Shown here: in pieces, positions 24,657-34,062 of the stretch
How positions within the stretch are numbered: the first letter of the stretch is position 1
Layout of the letters: each line of letters starts with the position of its first letter
Assembly: GCF_013283795.1 (NCBI RefSeq)
Contig: NZ_JABSOD010000001.1
Span: 282,456-346,455, forward strand
Reading direction: 5' to 3'
Length of the DNA: 64,000 nucleotides
DNA from: Rheinheimera lutimaris
GTDB lineage: Bacteria > Pseudomonadota > Gammaproteobacteria > Enterobacterales > Alteromonadaceae
The notes under the pieces: model-generated
What the model saw: the letters and a program-made list of their open reading frames with translations, nothing else
What the model was told of the DNA's origin: nothing
Databases searched by the model: none
Made by a program: the position numbers and the translations under genes

Positions 24657-25930
24657 GTGTCAGTTTAATTTTGTTAAATGATACCCTGAGGCTGCATGAC
24701 AATCCGTTACTTCATGCCGCCAGCGGCCGCAAAGCTGCTGTAGTTATATTAAATAAAGCGGCTTTTTTCGGCCGCCAATATGGTTTGGCACGCGCAAACC
24801 TGCAGCGATTACAGCAACAGCTGGCACTGATCAACGAGCTGAAAGCCGCATTGGCATCACAACAAATTGGCCTGATAACCTTGTTTGGTAACACCGTGGA
24901 TTGCATCAGCCAACTAACCGTGCAGCTACAGGCAACAGCATTATATTGTGCGGAGCCGGTAGCGGCCGATGAATGCCGTGCCATACAGCAACTGGCCGGG
25001 CAACTTAAGGTTATACAGCTTGACTGCAACTCATTGCTGGGCGACAGATTGCGGCCGGACCTGCACGACTTACCGCACAGCTTTACGCCATTTCGTAAAC
25101 AACGCGAACCGCTGCTGGCGGTAAGTGAACCGCTAACCAGTTTACTAAACGCGGCTGACTGGCTCAGTCCCGCTGCGACAGAACCCTGCAACAGGGTATT
25201 TGCTGCTCTGTTGCAGCAATATCAACCGCTGCCACAAAGCGCCCCGGTCGGGGAGTCGGCAGCATTGGCCAGGCTTGAGTATTTTATCTGGCAGGGCCGG
25301 CATATTTTGCATTACAAAGACACCCGCAATCAGCTGCTTGGCTCTGACTATGCCAGCTTTTTCTCTGCTTACCTTGCAAAAGGCAGCATATCGGTGCGTT
25401 GGTTGTGGCAGCAAATTGCCGCTTTTGAAACTCAGGTCGCTGCTAATGAGTCTACTTACTGGCTTAAGTTTGAATTACTGTGGCGGGAGTTTTTCCGCTG
25501 GCAGTTTCGAAAACATGGCGCCCGCTGGTTTAGCAAAGGTGCTGTTAAAGGTGATGTTGATTTTACTGCGCCCCGTTTGAACTGCACGCAGCACGCTGCT
25601 TTTAAGCGCTGGTGCCATGGCGACACCGGCGTGGCGTTTATTGATGCCAATATGCGTTTGCTGAACCAAAGCGGCTTAATGAGCAATCGCGGCCGGCAAA
25701 ATGCCGCCAGTTATTTAATCCATGATCTCGGCATAGATTGGCGTTTAGGTGCCGCTTATTTTGAACAGCGCCTGCTGGACTATGACTGCGCCAGCAACTG
25801 GGGAAACTGGGCCTATATTGCCGGCACCGGCAACAGTGGCGAGCGACAGTTTAACGTACAAAAGCAGGCGCAACACTATGACCCGGACGGTGCCTTTAGC
25901 CGAAGAATGCTGCAGGCTGCGCAGCCGTGA
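24653..25930 (+). CDS. Cryptochrome DASH
   Basis: The 425-residue protein follows the Cry-DASH pattern: a short photolyase alpha/beta domain (about 1-120), linker, and FAD-binding helical domain with HYKDTRNQLLGSDYAS, LLWREFFRWQFRKHG, MSNRGRQNAASYL, DYDCASNWGNWAYIAGTG and a closing NVQKQAQHYDPDG. Cry-DASH proteins repair CPDs in single-stranded DNA and may signal. It overlaps both neighbours by 4 bp, so all three photoreceptor genes are translationally coupled. Confidence 0.92.
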   Translation: MSVSLILLNDTLRLHDNPLLHAASGRKAAVVILNKAAFFGRQYGLARANLQRLQQQLALINELKAALASQQIGLITLFGNTVDCISQLTVQLQATALYCAEPVAADECRAIQQLAGQLKVIQLDCNSLLGDRLRPDLHDLPHSFTPFRKQREPLLAVSEPLTSLLNAADWLSPAATEPCNRVFAALLQQYQPLPQSAPVGESAALARLEYFIWQGRHILHYKDTRNQLLGSDYASFFSAYLAKGSISVRWLWQQIAAFETQVAANESTYWLKFELLWREFFRWQFRKHGARWFSKGAVKGDVDFTAPRLNCTQHAAFKRWCHGDTGVAFIDANMRLLNQSGLMSNRGRQNAASYLIHDLGIDWRLGAAYFEQRLLDYDCASNWGNWAYIAGTGNSGERQFNVQKQAQHYDPDGAFSRRMLQAAQP

Positions 25931-27438
25931 CAGCATTAGTGTGGTTTAAACGCGACTTGCGCATTGACGACCATATGCCGCTGCTGCAGGCTGCCAAAAC
26001 AGGTGCCGTGCTGCCGCTATACATTATTGAGCCGGATTACTGGCAGCAAAGCGATGTATCACTGCGCCACTGGCAGTTTATTGCTCCTGCCCTTGAGCAG
26101 TTAAATCAGCAGCTCACCGCTTTGGGCCAGCCGCTACTGGTGATAAAAGGCCCGGCCACGGCGGTGCTGCGCCAACTGTGCCGGCAATTTTCCATCTGCG
26201 CCGTATACAGCCACGAGGAAACCGGCAACCTGTGGACCTATCAGCGCGATTTGGCCGTTAAGCGCTTGCTGCATGAGCTGAATATCCCATGGCAGCAATA
26301 CCGTCAGTTTGCCATATTCCGCAAATTAGCCGACCGTGATAATTGGTTTAACCTGGCGGATAACTGGCTGAAATCTGCCCCGGCGCCCCCTGTTACGCGG
26401 CTGCCTTTTATTGCCGCCGCCCGGTGGCAGTTATCTGAACTTGCACCACAGCGTAAAACAGACTTACCGCTATGTACTACAATGCAAAGCCCCTGCGAAG
26501 CTAAACAAACCTTCGACAGCTTTTTGCAGGTTCGCTGCACTGACTATCGCCGGCATATTTCACTGCCGGCAAAAGCGGTTCACAGTTGCTCGCGACTCAG
26601 CCCTTATATCAGCTATGGGCAGCTTAGCCTGCGCCGGTTGCAACAACAGACATTTCTGGCGCAAAAGCAAAGCACCCCGGCATACAAACAGCAGGGCTTA
26701 CAGGCATTTTTCAGTCGCTTACGCTGGCATTGTCACTTTATGCAAAAACTGGAGGATGAGCCGGCAGTCGAATTTTTTAATATGCACCGCGGTTTTGATG
26801 GCTTACGCGAATATGATTTTAACCCTGCGCTGTTTCAGGCATGGCAACGCGGCCATACCGGTTATCCGCTGATTGACGCCGCTATGCGCAGTTTACTCGC
26901 CACCGGCTGGCTGCATTTTCGCGCCCGCGCTATGTTAATCGCCTTTGCCAGCTACCATCTGTGGCTGCATTGGCGGCCGTTGGCGTTGCATTTGGCACAG
27001 TGTTTTGTCGACTATGAGCCCGGCATTCACTATCCACAAATTCAGATGCAAGCCGGTACCACCGGCATAAACCCCAACCGCATGTATAACCCGGTAAAGC
27101 AAAGTCAGCAAAAAGATGCAGACGGCCGGTTTATCAGGCAATGGTTGCCAGAGCTGCGCCAGGTGCCCGACAGCTGGCTGCATACGCCCTGGTTGATGCC
27201 GGCAGCGCTGCAACAACGTTACGGTTGCATACTGGAGCGCGATTATCCGGCGCCGATAGTCGATTTGCAGCAGGCGCAACAACAGGCCAGAGCAAAGCTG
27301 AGCCTGTGGTTAAAACAACATGATAAACTGCACTGGCAGCTGCAGAAACAAGCGGTATTTGTGCACCATGCCAGCCGTAAACGTCCGGTGGCAGCAAAGG
27401 CAGTTATACATCGTGACCAGCTGAGCTTTAACTGGTGA
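25927..27438 (+). CDS. Photolyase/cryptochrome-family FAD protein of unusual subclass
   Basis: The 503-residue protein starts at a GTG (25927) overlapping the previous stop by 4 bp. It has the photolyase domain (ALVWFKRDLRIDDHMPLLQA) and a helical FAD domain (GYPLIDAAMRSLLATGWLHFRARAM). Where class I CPD photolyases have the GGWQW-S-TGTDA...FNP core, it has QMQAGTTGIN and RMYNPVKQSQQKDADG. This subgroup is usually annotated only as an FAD-binding photolyase-like protein, and its substrate is not known to me. It ends at a stop directly abutting the convergent M28 peptidase stop. A basic C-terminal tail of about 40 residues is present. Confidence 0.87.
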   Translation: MTALVWFKRDLRIDDHMPLLQAAKTGAVLPLYIIEPDYWQQSDVSLRHWQFIAPALEQLNQQLTALGQPLLVIKGPATAVLRQLCRQFSICAVYSHEETGNLWTYQRDLAVKRLLHELNIPWQQYRQFAIFRKLADRDNWFNLADNWLKSAPAPPVTRLPFIAAARWQLSELAPQRKTDLPLCTTMQSPCEAKQTFDSFLQVRCTDYRRHISLPAKAVHSCSRLSPYISYGQLSLRRLQQQTFLAQKQSTPAYKQQGLQAFFSRLRWHCHFMQKLEDEPAVEFFNMHRGFDGLREYDFNPALFQAWQRGHTGYPLIDAAMRSLLATGWLHFRARAMLIAFASYHLWLHWRPLALHLAQCFVDYEPGIHYPQIQMQAGTTGINPNRMYNPVKQSQQKDADGRFIRQWLPELRQVPDSWLHTPWLMPAALQQRYGCILERDYPAPIVDLQQAQQQARAKLSLWLKQHDKLHWQLQKQAVFVHHASRKRPVAAKAVIHRDQLSFNW

Positions 27439-28711
<1,273 letters not shown>

Positions 28712-28845
28712 TTAAGCAGCAGTGTTACCGGCAGTATAATACAAGCCAGTATGCTGTTCAGCAGTTAATCGATAAGAATCACTTGATCTGCCAAGGGTAA
28801 AGCGCGGTAAGATAGTATGATATTTTCAGCAGAGGCCACCCTACT

Positions 28846-29673
28846 ATGAATGCAGCCGGAATAATCAAAGAAATGCGGGTACTCCCGCAAATAGACGCGG
28901 AATTTGAGATCCGCCGCCGGGTCGACTTTATTAAGCAGCGCCTGAGCGCATCCGGTATGAAAACCCTGGTGCTGGGTATCAGTGGCGGCATCGACTCCAC
29001 CACCTGCGGACGCCTGGCCCAACTGGCGGTAGACGAGCTTAACCAAAGCGGCAGTGGTTATCAGTTTATTGCGGTACGGCTACCTTATGCCACGCAAAAA
29101 GATGAAGCCGAAGCCCAAATGGCGGTAGATTTTATTCAGCCAACTAAGGCTTTATCTGTCAATGTACAACCCGGTGCCGATGCCATTCATCAGGCCACCT
29201 GGAGCGCGATGGCAGCACAAGAGCTGGCCAGCGCCACCGATGTGCAGGCAGATTTCGCCAAAGGCAATGTAAAAGCCCGTACACGGATGGTTATTCAGTA
29301 TCATATTGCGGCCTTGCTGGGTGGTTTAGTGTTGGGCACAGATCATTCCGCCGAAAATATCACCGGTTTTTACACCAAATGGGGCGATGGCGCCTGTGAT
29401 TTAGCTCCGCTGTTTGGCTTAAGCAAACGCCAGGTGCGGTTAGTCGGCAAAACGCTGGGCGCACCTGATTTACTGGTGGGTAAAACTCCTACGGCAGATC
29501 TGGAATGTATGGCACCGCAAAAAGCAGATGAAGCAGCGCTGGGGCTAACCTATGAGCAAATAGATGATTTCCTCGAAGGTAAAACAGTTACTACAGATGT
29601 CAGCGATAAATTAATTGCCATTTATCAAAAAACCCAACATAAACGCCAGCCTATCCCTACTATTTACGACTAA
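28846..29673 (+). CDS. nadE: Ammonia-dependent NAD synthetase
   Basis: NadE amidates deamido-NAD to NAD with ammonia and ATP. The 275-residue length is that of E. coli NadE, with no glutaminase domain. The PP-loop is [14 protein letters not shown] (about 46-59); other family blocks are [45 protein letters not shown] and KTPTADLE. A terminator follows 6 bp after the stop. It stands alone, next to the PII gene, as nitrogen-related genes often do. Confidence 0.97.
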   Translation: MNAAGIIKEMRVLPQIDAEFEIRRRVDFIKQRLSASGMKTLVLGISGGIDSTTCGRLAQLAVDELNQSGSGYQFIAVRLPYATQKDEAEAQMAVDFIQPTKALSVNVQPGADAIHQATWSAMAAQELASATDVQADFAKGNVKARTRMVIQYHIAALLGGLVLGTDHSAENITGFYTKWGDGACDLAPLFGLSKRQVRLVGKTLGAPDLLVGKTPTADLECMAPQKADEAALGLTYEQIDDFLEGKTVTTDVSDKLIAIYQKTQHKRQPIPTIYD

Positions 29674-29679
29674 CACGGA

Positions 29680-29722
29680 TGCGGCATTAAGCATTTAATG
29701 TCGCATTAATTTTACATTTTTT
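29680..29722 (+). terminator. Rho-independent terminator of nadE
   Basis: TGCGGCATTAA pairs with TTAATGTCGCA (one wobble, 4-nt loop), followed by a T-rich tract ending in TTTTTT. Confidence 0.75.
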
Positions 29723-29770
29723 CATCAATAACTATACTTTTAGCATTGCTTATTTTGCTAAGAGACGGTT

Positions 29771-30277
29771 ATGCCACAACCACCGCGGCAAGGCTTTAGC
29801 CTGATTGAATTGCTGGTCACCCTGGCTGTACTCACTATACTTATCAGCACCGCTATGCCGGCGCTGGCAGAATTTATTGACCGGCAACGCGCCAGCGCTT
29901 ACCTGCGTCAGTTTAGCCAGCATCTGGCCTATGCCCGTGTTGCAGCTACCAGCAGCAATTTGCCGGTACAGCTGTGTCCATATGAAGAAGGAGAATGTAC
30001 AACAGACTGGCAGCGTTTACCGCTACAACTGAATTTACTTTATCCGACTCCCGGCGAAAAGAAGTTACTACGCGAAATAGCGCCGGTTTACGCCGCACAC
30101 AGCTTAAGCTACAACCGCAGCGCAGTTACCTTCCGGCGTGACGGCAGTTTAAATGGCTTTGAAAACGGTACTTTTTATTATTGTCCTCAGGCCAGATACC
30201 ACTGGCACTACCGCATGACACTTAATCAGGCTGGCCGTGGTCGTTTATTGCAAATAGACCAGCCTTGTCCGGTTTGA
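29771..30277 (+). CDS. FimT/GspH-like minor pseudopilin (second pilin cluster)
   Basis: The 168-residue prepilin has a type III signal: a short leader ending in G, then FSLIELLVTLAVLTILIST with Glu5. The rest has the GspH/FimT layout (QRASAYLRQFSQHLAYARVAA, late FRRDGSLNGFENG). It is the only gene of the second minor-pilin set on the plus strand. Its stop directly abuts the stop of the convergent PilE-like gene. In the main operon the equivalent fimU is first in line, so an inversion or relocation is likely. GAGACGG precedes the ATG. Confidence 0.88.
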   Translation: MPQPPRQGFSLIELLVTLAVLTILISTAMPALAEFIDRQRASAYLRQFSQHLAYARVAATSSNLPVQLCPYEEGECTTDWQRLPLQLNLLYPTPGEKKLLREIAPVYAAHSLSYNRSAVTFRRDGSLNGFENGTFYYCPQARYHWHYRMTLNQAGRGRLLQIDQPCPV

Positions 30278-30682
30278 CTACTGCCAACACATCAAGCTTT
30301 GCGGCTCGTCAATATTTCGTTGGCCCAAGTGGTTTAATGAAAAAAGCCGGCAATCATTATCAGCCAACTGCAACTGTTGTGCCCGGGCTTTTGCGGTATA
30401 CGCCTGAGCGCCATCGCTAAGCTCCACTTGCAACCGGTAGCGTTGTGTCGTTGTAAACTCATTCAGACCAAGCACTGTTAAATCTGCGCTGTAGCTGCCG
30501 TAATCGGCCAAATATTGCTCTTGAGCATTCGCCAGTTGTAACAAGGATTGCGTGGCTTCAACCCGATAACTACGCAGCACATACTGATGATATGACGGAT
30601 AACACAGCGCAGCCAAAATTCCGATTATTGCAATGGAAACTAATAGCTCAATTAAACTGAATCCGCGTGATGCAGTACGCAT
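30278..30682 (-). CDS. PilE-like minor pilin (second cluster)
   Basis: The 134-residue prepilin has the leader MRTASRG and mature FSLIELLVSIAIIGILAAL with Glu5, then the PilE-like helix (YPSYHQYVLRSYRVEATQSLLQLANAQEQYLADYGSY). Two C-terminal Cys (about 110 and 132) can form the usual D-region disulfide. It is last in the minus-strand second cluster, the same place pilE holds in the main operon at 33637-34062. The stop codon of the PilY1-like gene is immediately before its start, so they are coupled. Confidence 0.88.
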   Translation of the reverse strand: MRTASRGFSLIELLVSIAIIGILAALCYPSYHQYVLRSYRVEATQSLLQLANAQEQYLADYGSYSADLTVLGLNEFTTTQRYRLQVELSDGAQAYTAKARAQQLQLADNDCRLFSLNHLGQRNIDEPQSLMCWQ

Positions 30683-31744
30683 TTAATGTGCCTCCTGCTC
30701 AACGCTATAGGTTGCCAGTCGTTTAAGCTTCGGAAATTCAGCTGCGTCAAGAGGCTTAATGCAACTGCCGCAGTCTTCGGCAACCTGCACTAACTCACTA
30801 AGCAGCGTGTGCTGCTCCTGCTCTGACTGTATAACCAGCTCTAATCCGTTTTCAGTGGCCTGTATCAACACCTGTTGCCCCTGTAACGGACGCAAAGACT
30901 GTCGCCGCCATGTATACACGGCACCACCATGGTGTAAATGCAGAGCATAAAGTGATAATTCGGCATCCGCCGGTACAGTGCAATCCGCAGCAACGGTATC
31001 GGCTGCAGTAATATATACCACTCCACCGTACACCTTAGGCAAAACGGTAATTTGCCCGCTTAAACGAATATACCAGCCTGGGCCTGACTGCATTTGCTGC
31101 CACAGCGCTTGGCTGATACCGTTATTCAGTTCATCAATACTTAAATCCGTGCGCTGATATAGCTCTGCAGGCTGCAGTACTGAGGTATTTTGCAATCTAT
31201 GCTTCAACATAATTAAGCTGTCGCCACCGCCGGGATGGCTGATAATCAACAATAAAGCCCTGTGCAAACTGCGACCAGCGCCGGAAACAGACATGGTTTG
31301 CACCACTTGCAGTGGTTGGCGAAACTCGCCTTGCATACTGCTAAGGTCAGCCAATAACTGTGGTGTCGCAAACCCTGCAGCGGTCAAAGGTACATACCAA
31401 ACCAAACCGGCTATATCAACCACATACACAGCATCAGCAATACCGTCATAATTGCTGTCCAAAAAAACAGGTTGCGCCAGCACCGGGCTGATACGGCTGC
31501 TTGCTGTAGGCCAGGCGTTCAACTCAGCCAACAAAGCCTGATTATCAGCGCGGTGTAGTTGCAATACCCCCTCCGCCTGCGGCTGTGCAAGTGCAGCATT
31601 ATTAATTAACAGTATCTGCCGTGGCGGTGCCTCTGCAATACCCGGCAACAAGCCGCTAACCGGTGAAGGGTGGTTTAGATCGCAAGCCAAGCCAAGTCTG
31701 CTACATACACCCAGCAACGCGATTAGCAATATTCTTAACAGCAT
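30683..31744 (-). CDS. Shortened PilY1-like secreted protein (second cluster)
   Basis: The 353-residue protein occupies the pilY1 position between pilX-like and pilE-like genes. It has a signal peptide (about 1-20, Cys at about 21). Only traces of PilY1 are visible: FLDSNYDGIADAVYVVDIAGLVWYVPL matches the calcium-binding beta-propeller motif (DxNxDGxxD, then GDLGGNLWRFDL) of PilY1. There is no von Willebrand-like domain, whereas the intact PilY1 at 34059-37292 has 1077 residues. CGSC (Cys pair) lies near the C-terminus. It may be a propeller-only PilY1 remnant or a new adhesin/anchor. The assignment rests on position and one motif. Confidence 0.6.
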   Translation of the reverse strand: MLLRILLIALLGVCSRLGLACDLNHPSPVSGLLPGIAEAPPRQILLINNAALAQPQAEGVLQLHRADNQALLAELNAWPTASSRISPVLAQPVFLDSNYDGIADAVYVVDIAGLVWYVPLTAAGFATPQLLADLSSMQGEFRQPLQVVQTMSVSGAGRSLHRALLLIISHPGGGDSLIMLKHRLQNTSVLQPAELYQRTDLSIDELNNGISQALWQQMQSGPGWYIRLSGQITVLPKVYGGVVYITAADTVAADCTVPADAELSLYALHLHHGGAVYTWRRQSLRPLQGQQVLIQATENGLELVIQSEQEQHTLLSELVQVAEDCGSCIKPLDAAEFPKLKRLATYSVEQEAH

Positions 31745-31751
31745 AAGTCCC

Positions 31752-32120
31752 TCATTCCGGCAGCAGTTGCTGTTTCAACAATAAACTGCTGTAAGCAGCA
31801 TAAAAATGCCGGTTAGCAGAATAACTCTCGCTATCAAGCTGTAACAACTCACACTGAAGTGTTCCGTCTGACCAGGCCGCATATTGCGCAGGGCAAACCG
31901 ACATAACTTGCCCATTTAAATTTGCTGTATCCGCGGCAGCTTGCAGCATTGTCATATGCTGTTGTAATGCAGCCTGACCCAATACCAGCTGTTGCTGCCC
32001 AGCCACAGATGTCTTGTGACTCAGCTGAGTCACCAATAGCATCGCGGCGACTAACAGACTCATCACCAGCAAAAAAACCAAAGAGATAATCATTACCATA
32101 CCGCGCTGCCTGCTCATCAC
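31752..32120 (-). CDS. PilX-like minor pilin (second cluster)
   Basis: The 122-residue protein has a short basic leader ending in RG and the hydrophobic helix MVMIISLVFLLVMSLLVAAML, which lacks Glu5 as PilX/GspK-type proteins do. The mature domain is only about 100 residues, shorter than the 169-residue PilX of the main operon, and contains two cysteines. Identification depends on the N-terminus and on the gene order pilV-pilW-pilX. It is 6 bp from the pilW-like stop. Confidence 0.72.
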   Translation of the reverse strand: MMSRQRGMVMIISLVFLLVMSLLVAAMLLVTQLSHKTSVAGQQQLVLGQAALQQHMTMLQAAADTANLNGQVMSVCPAQYAAWSDGTLQCELLQLDSESYSANRHFYAAYSSLLLKQQLLPE

Positions 32121-32126
32121 CGCCTC

Positions 32127-33080
32127 CTATAACGTCGCATTGTGAAAAAACAAAGTGCTGCTTATTAACATGCGCCGATAATGATCGCCCGGCGCAACAA
32201 AACGCTCGTCTCCAAGCTGATATTCATTGTCGTTTTGATATTCAGGATCTGCTAAGCGACTACGCAGTAAAACGTGATAGGTCAAGCTGACGATACGGCT
32301 GCCTTTGTCTTGCCATAAAGCCAACGGAACTCGCGCAGTAGCCAGTTGATAATCGAGACGACCATCAAGGTCAGAGTCAAAACCGAATTCAAAATGCATC
32401 CGCTCAACACCATCCAGCACAGCATCGGTACTGATTGTTGCGCGCCCCGCGGCATTGCGTGTCAGACGTTTTCGCATCAGTACCGGTAAGCTGCTGTTAT
32501 CTGTTCGCTGACTTTGCAGATAAAAAACCACATGCTGATAGGGAAAATAGTAGTGATCATCACTTAAACCTGCACTGGCAACGTCAACGAAGCGGCCGTG
32601 TTGCCAGCTCGTTTCCAGGTAAAAGCGATTTTGTCTTAACTCTGCCACCGACGTCTGCCGGCCAATCAGCCGCTTCAGTTGCAACAATTCAGAATCTGCT
32701 ATTGCTGTCGGAATGCAGTTTAATTGTCTGCCGGCAGTGATTTTTTGTGCGTACAAGCTGATGAACTCAATGCCGGGTTGAGGAAAACTGCCGCTATCAA
32801 TGCTGTCATGGAGACAATCCGGCTCAGGCGCAGCCGGGCTGATTGCCGTCGCCAGCTGCTCAAAAGACGTTAAACCGCCCCAAAATGCCGTATTACCTAA
32901 TTCATTTTGCATCAAACTCATCAGAAATTGGGCGTTTTGCTGTAACTCAGATAACTGCTGAGTTTGGCGTACAGAGCGGCTTAAACCGGAAAACGCCGTA
33001 AGCGCTATTGTCATTAAAAACAACGTTAACAACATTGCGATCAGTAGCTCACTTAAAGTAAAGCCGCGCAGCCTGGTCAT
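32127..33080 (-). CDS. PilW-like minor pilin (second cluster)
   Basis: The start at 33080 is preferred: GGAGATAAC precedes the ATG and the leader MTRLRG is followed by FTLSELLIAMLLTLFLMT with Glu5. The frame continues 32 codons upstream into the pilV-like gene, but without a ribosome site. The product is 317 residues. It shows the PilW layout, with LSELQQNAQFLMSLMQNELGNTAFWG after the helix and a C-terminal strand-rich domain (LTYHVLLRSRL). It begins 2 bp after the pilV-like stop. Confidence 0.85.
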   Translation of the reverse strand: MTRLRGFTLSELLIAMLLTLFLMTIALTAFSGLSRSVRQTQQLSELQQNAQFLMSLMQNELGNTAFWGGLTSFEQLATAISPAAPEPDCLHDSIDSGSFPQPGIEFISLYAQKITAGRQLNCIPTAIADSELLQLKRLIGRQTSVAELRQNRFYLETSWQHGRFVDVASAGLSDDHYYFPYQHVVFYLQSQRTDNSSLPVLMRKRLTRNAAGRATISTDAVLDGVERMHFEFGFDSDLDGRLDYQLATARVPLALWQDKGSRIVSLTYHVLLRSRLADPEYQNDNEYQLGDERFVAPGDHYRRMLISSTLFFHNATL

Positions 33081-33082
33081 TG

Positions 33083-33565
33083 TTATCTCCAGCGGCTTTG
33101 CAACGTGAAACCACTGCGGCCGACACCCGGAGAACATTCGGCAAAGCCCGGATCTGCTGCAGAGCGCTGCTGCCAACTTATCTCTAATAACAATGCTGCC
33201 CCCTCCGCTTCAGTGCACAATACCGGCTTTGATAAACCACTTTTGGTTTGCCACCACTGGTTTAATTGCCCCTGCGCCAATTGCTGTGCAGAGCAAAGGT
33301 GCTCTGGCCCACACGGTGGCACCGGTGCGATTTCAGTTGCAGAGGTTATTTGACCGGAAACCAACTCTGCAAGAGCAGAATTAGCCTGTACATGACTTAA
33401 CAACGCATGGCTAAACGCGACAGCATGAGTACGCTGCGTGGCATCGTTAACCTGACGCAAGGCAAGAGTTTGTGCCGCCAACACCCCCAACAGGCCCACT
33501 TTGAGCACTAATAAAGTAACAAGAACTTCTACTAAACTAAAGCCATATTGTAACCGCATATCCAT
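33083..33565 (-). CDS. PilV-like minor pilin (second cluster)
   Basis: The 160-residue prepilin has the leader MDMRLQYG, then FSLVEVLVTLLVLKVGLLGVLAAQTLALRQ, the typical PilV/GspI helix with Glu5. Several Cys in the globular domain (CGPEHLC, VLC, AEC) suggest disulfides. It is the first gene of the minus-strand second cluster. It lies 71 bp downstream of the stop of pilE of the main operon, so read-through from the main operon is possible. Confidence 0.86.
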   Translation of the reverse strand: MDMRLQYGFSLVEVLVTLLVLKVGLLGVLAAQTLALRQVNDATQRTHAVAFSHALLSHVQANSALAELVSGQITSATEIAPVPPCGPEHLCSAQQLAQGQLNQWWQTKSGLSKPVLCTEAEGAALLLEISWQQRSAADPGFAECSPGVGRSGFTLQSRWR

Positions 33566-33636
33566 ATGCCCGGCAGGTTGAAGTTAACCTTAAAGTTACA
33601 TCATGAATAAAAAAGATCAAATTTATTTCATATTAA

Positions 33637-34062
33637 TTACCAACAACGCCGCACATCAGCTATAGCAACACCGCCGTTTGCACCTTTACGACCAGCTTGA
33701 TCCAGCGTTAGTGTGCCGCAGCCGTCTTGCTGAATCGTGGTAGGAACGGCTTGTAAAGTATAGGTGCGCTGGCCTAAAGCTGCATTAACAGAGCTGAACT
33801 GGTACCGTGCCGCCAGTTCATTAGCACATTGTAACTGCGGCAGAGCAAAGCCATCCGGATTATAGCGCATGTTCTGCGTATAGTTACGCTCCATAAACTG
33901 TGATAACTCCAGCAAACAACCGGTTGCTGCAGCGCGGTTTGACTGATGCACATAATCGCGATAGCCGGGTACAGCAACGGATAACAAAATGCCGATTATG
34001 GCTATTGCAATCACTAACTCAACCAAAGTGAAACCTGCCTGTTTCTTCAAATTAGATATCAT
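33637..34062 (-). CDS. pilE: Type IV minor pilin PilE
   Basis: The 141-residue prepilin has a leader ending KKQAG followed by FTLVELVIAIAIIGILLSVAVP with Glu5, then GYRDYVHQSNRAAATGCLLELSQFMERNY, the PilE pattern. Four cysteines are spread over the mature domain. It is the last gene of the main fimU-pilVWX-pilY1-pilE operon, and its start overlaps the pilY1 stop by 4 bp. PilE with the other minor pilins primes type IV pilus assembly. Confidence 0.92.
   Translation of the reverse strand: MISNLKKQAGFTLVELVIAIAIIGILLSVAVPGYRDYVHQSNRAAATGCLLELSQFMERNYTQNMRYNPDGFALPQLQCANELAARYQFSSVNAALGQRTYTLQAVPTTIQQDGCGTLTLDQAGRKGANGGVAIADVRRCW

Noticed and set aside
24712..25191. 159-codon minus-strand frame within the Cry-DASH gene
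   Set aside because: Antisense shadow in a Ser/Cys-rich composition; the Cry-DASH reading is clear.
33081..33176. Longer N-terminus for the second PilW-like protein
   Set aside because: It destroys the short prepilin leader; the start at 33080 gives a standard leader and good ribosome site.
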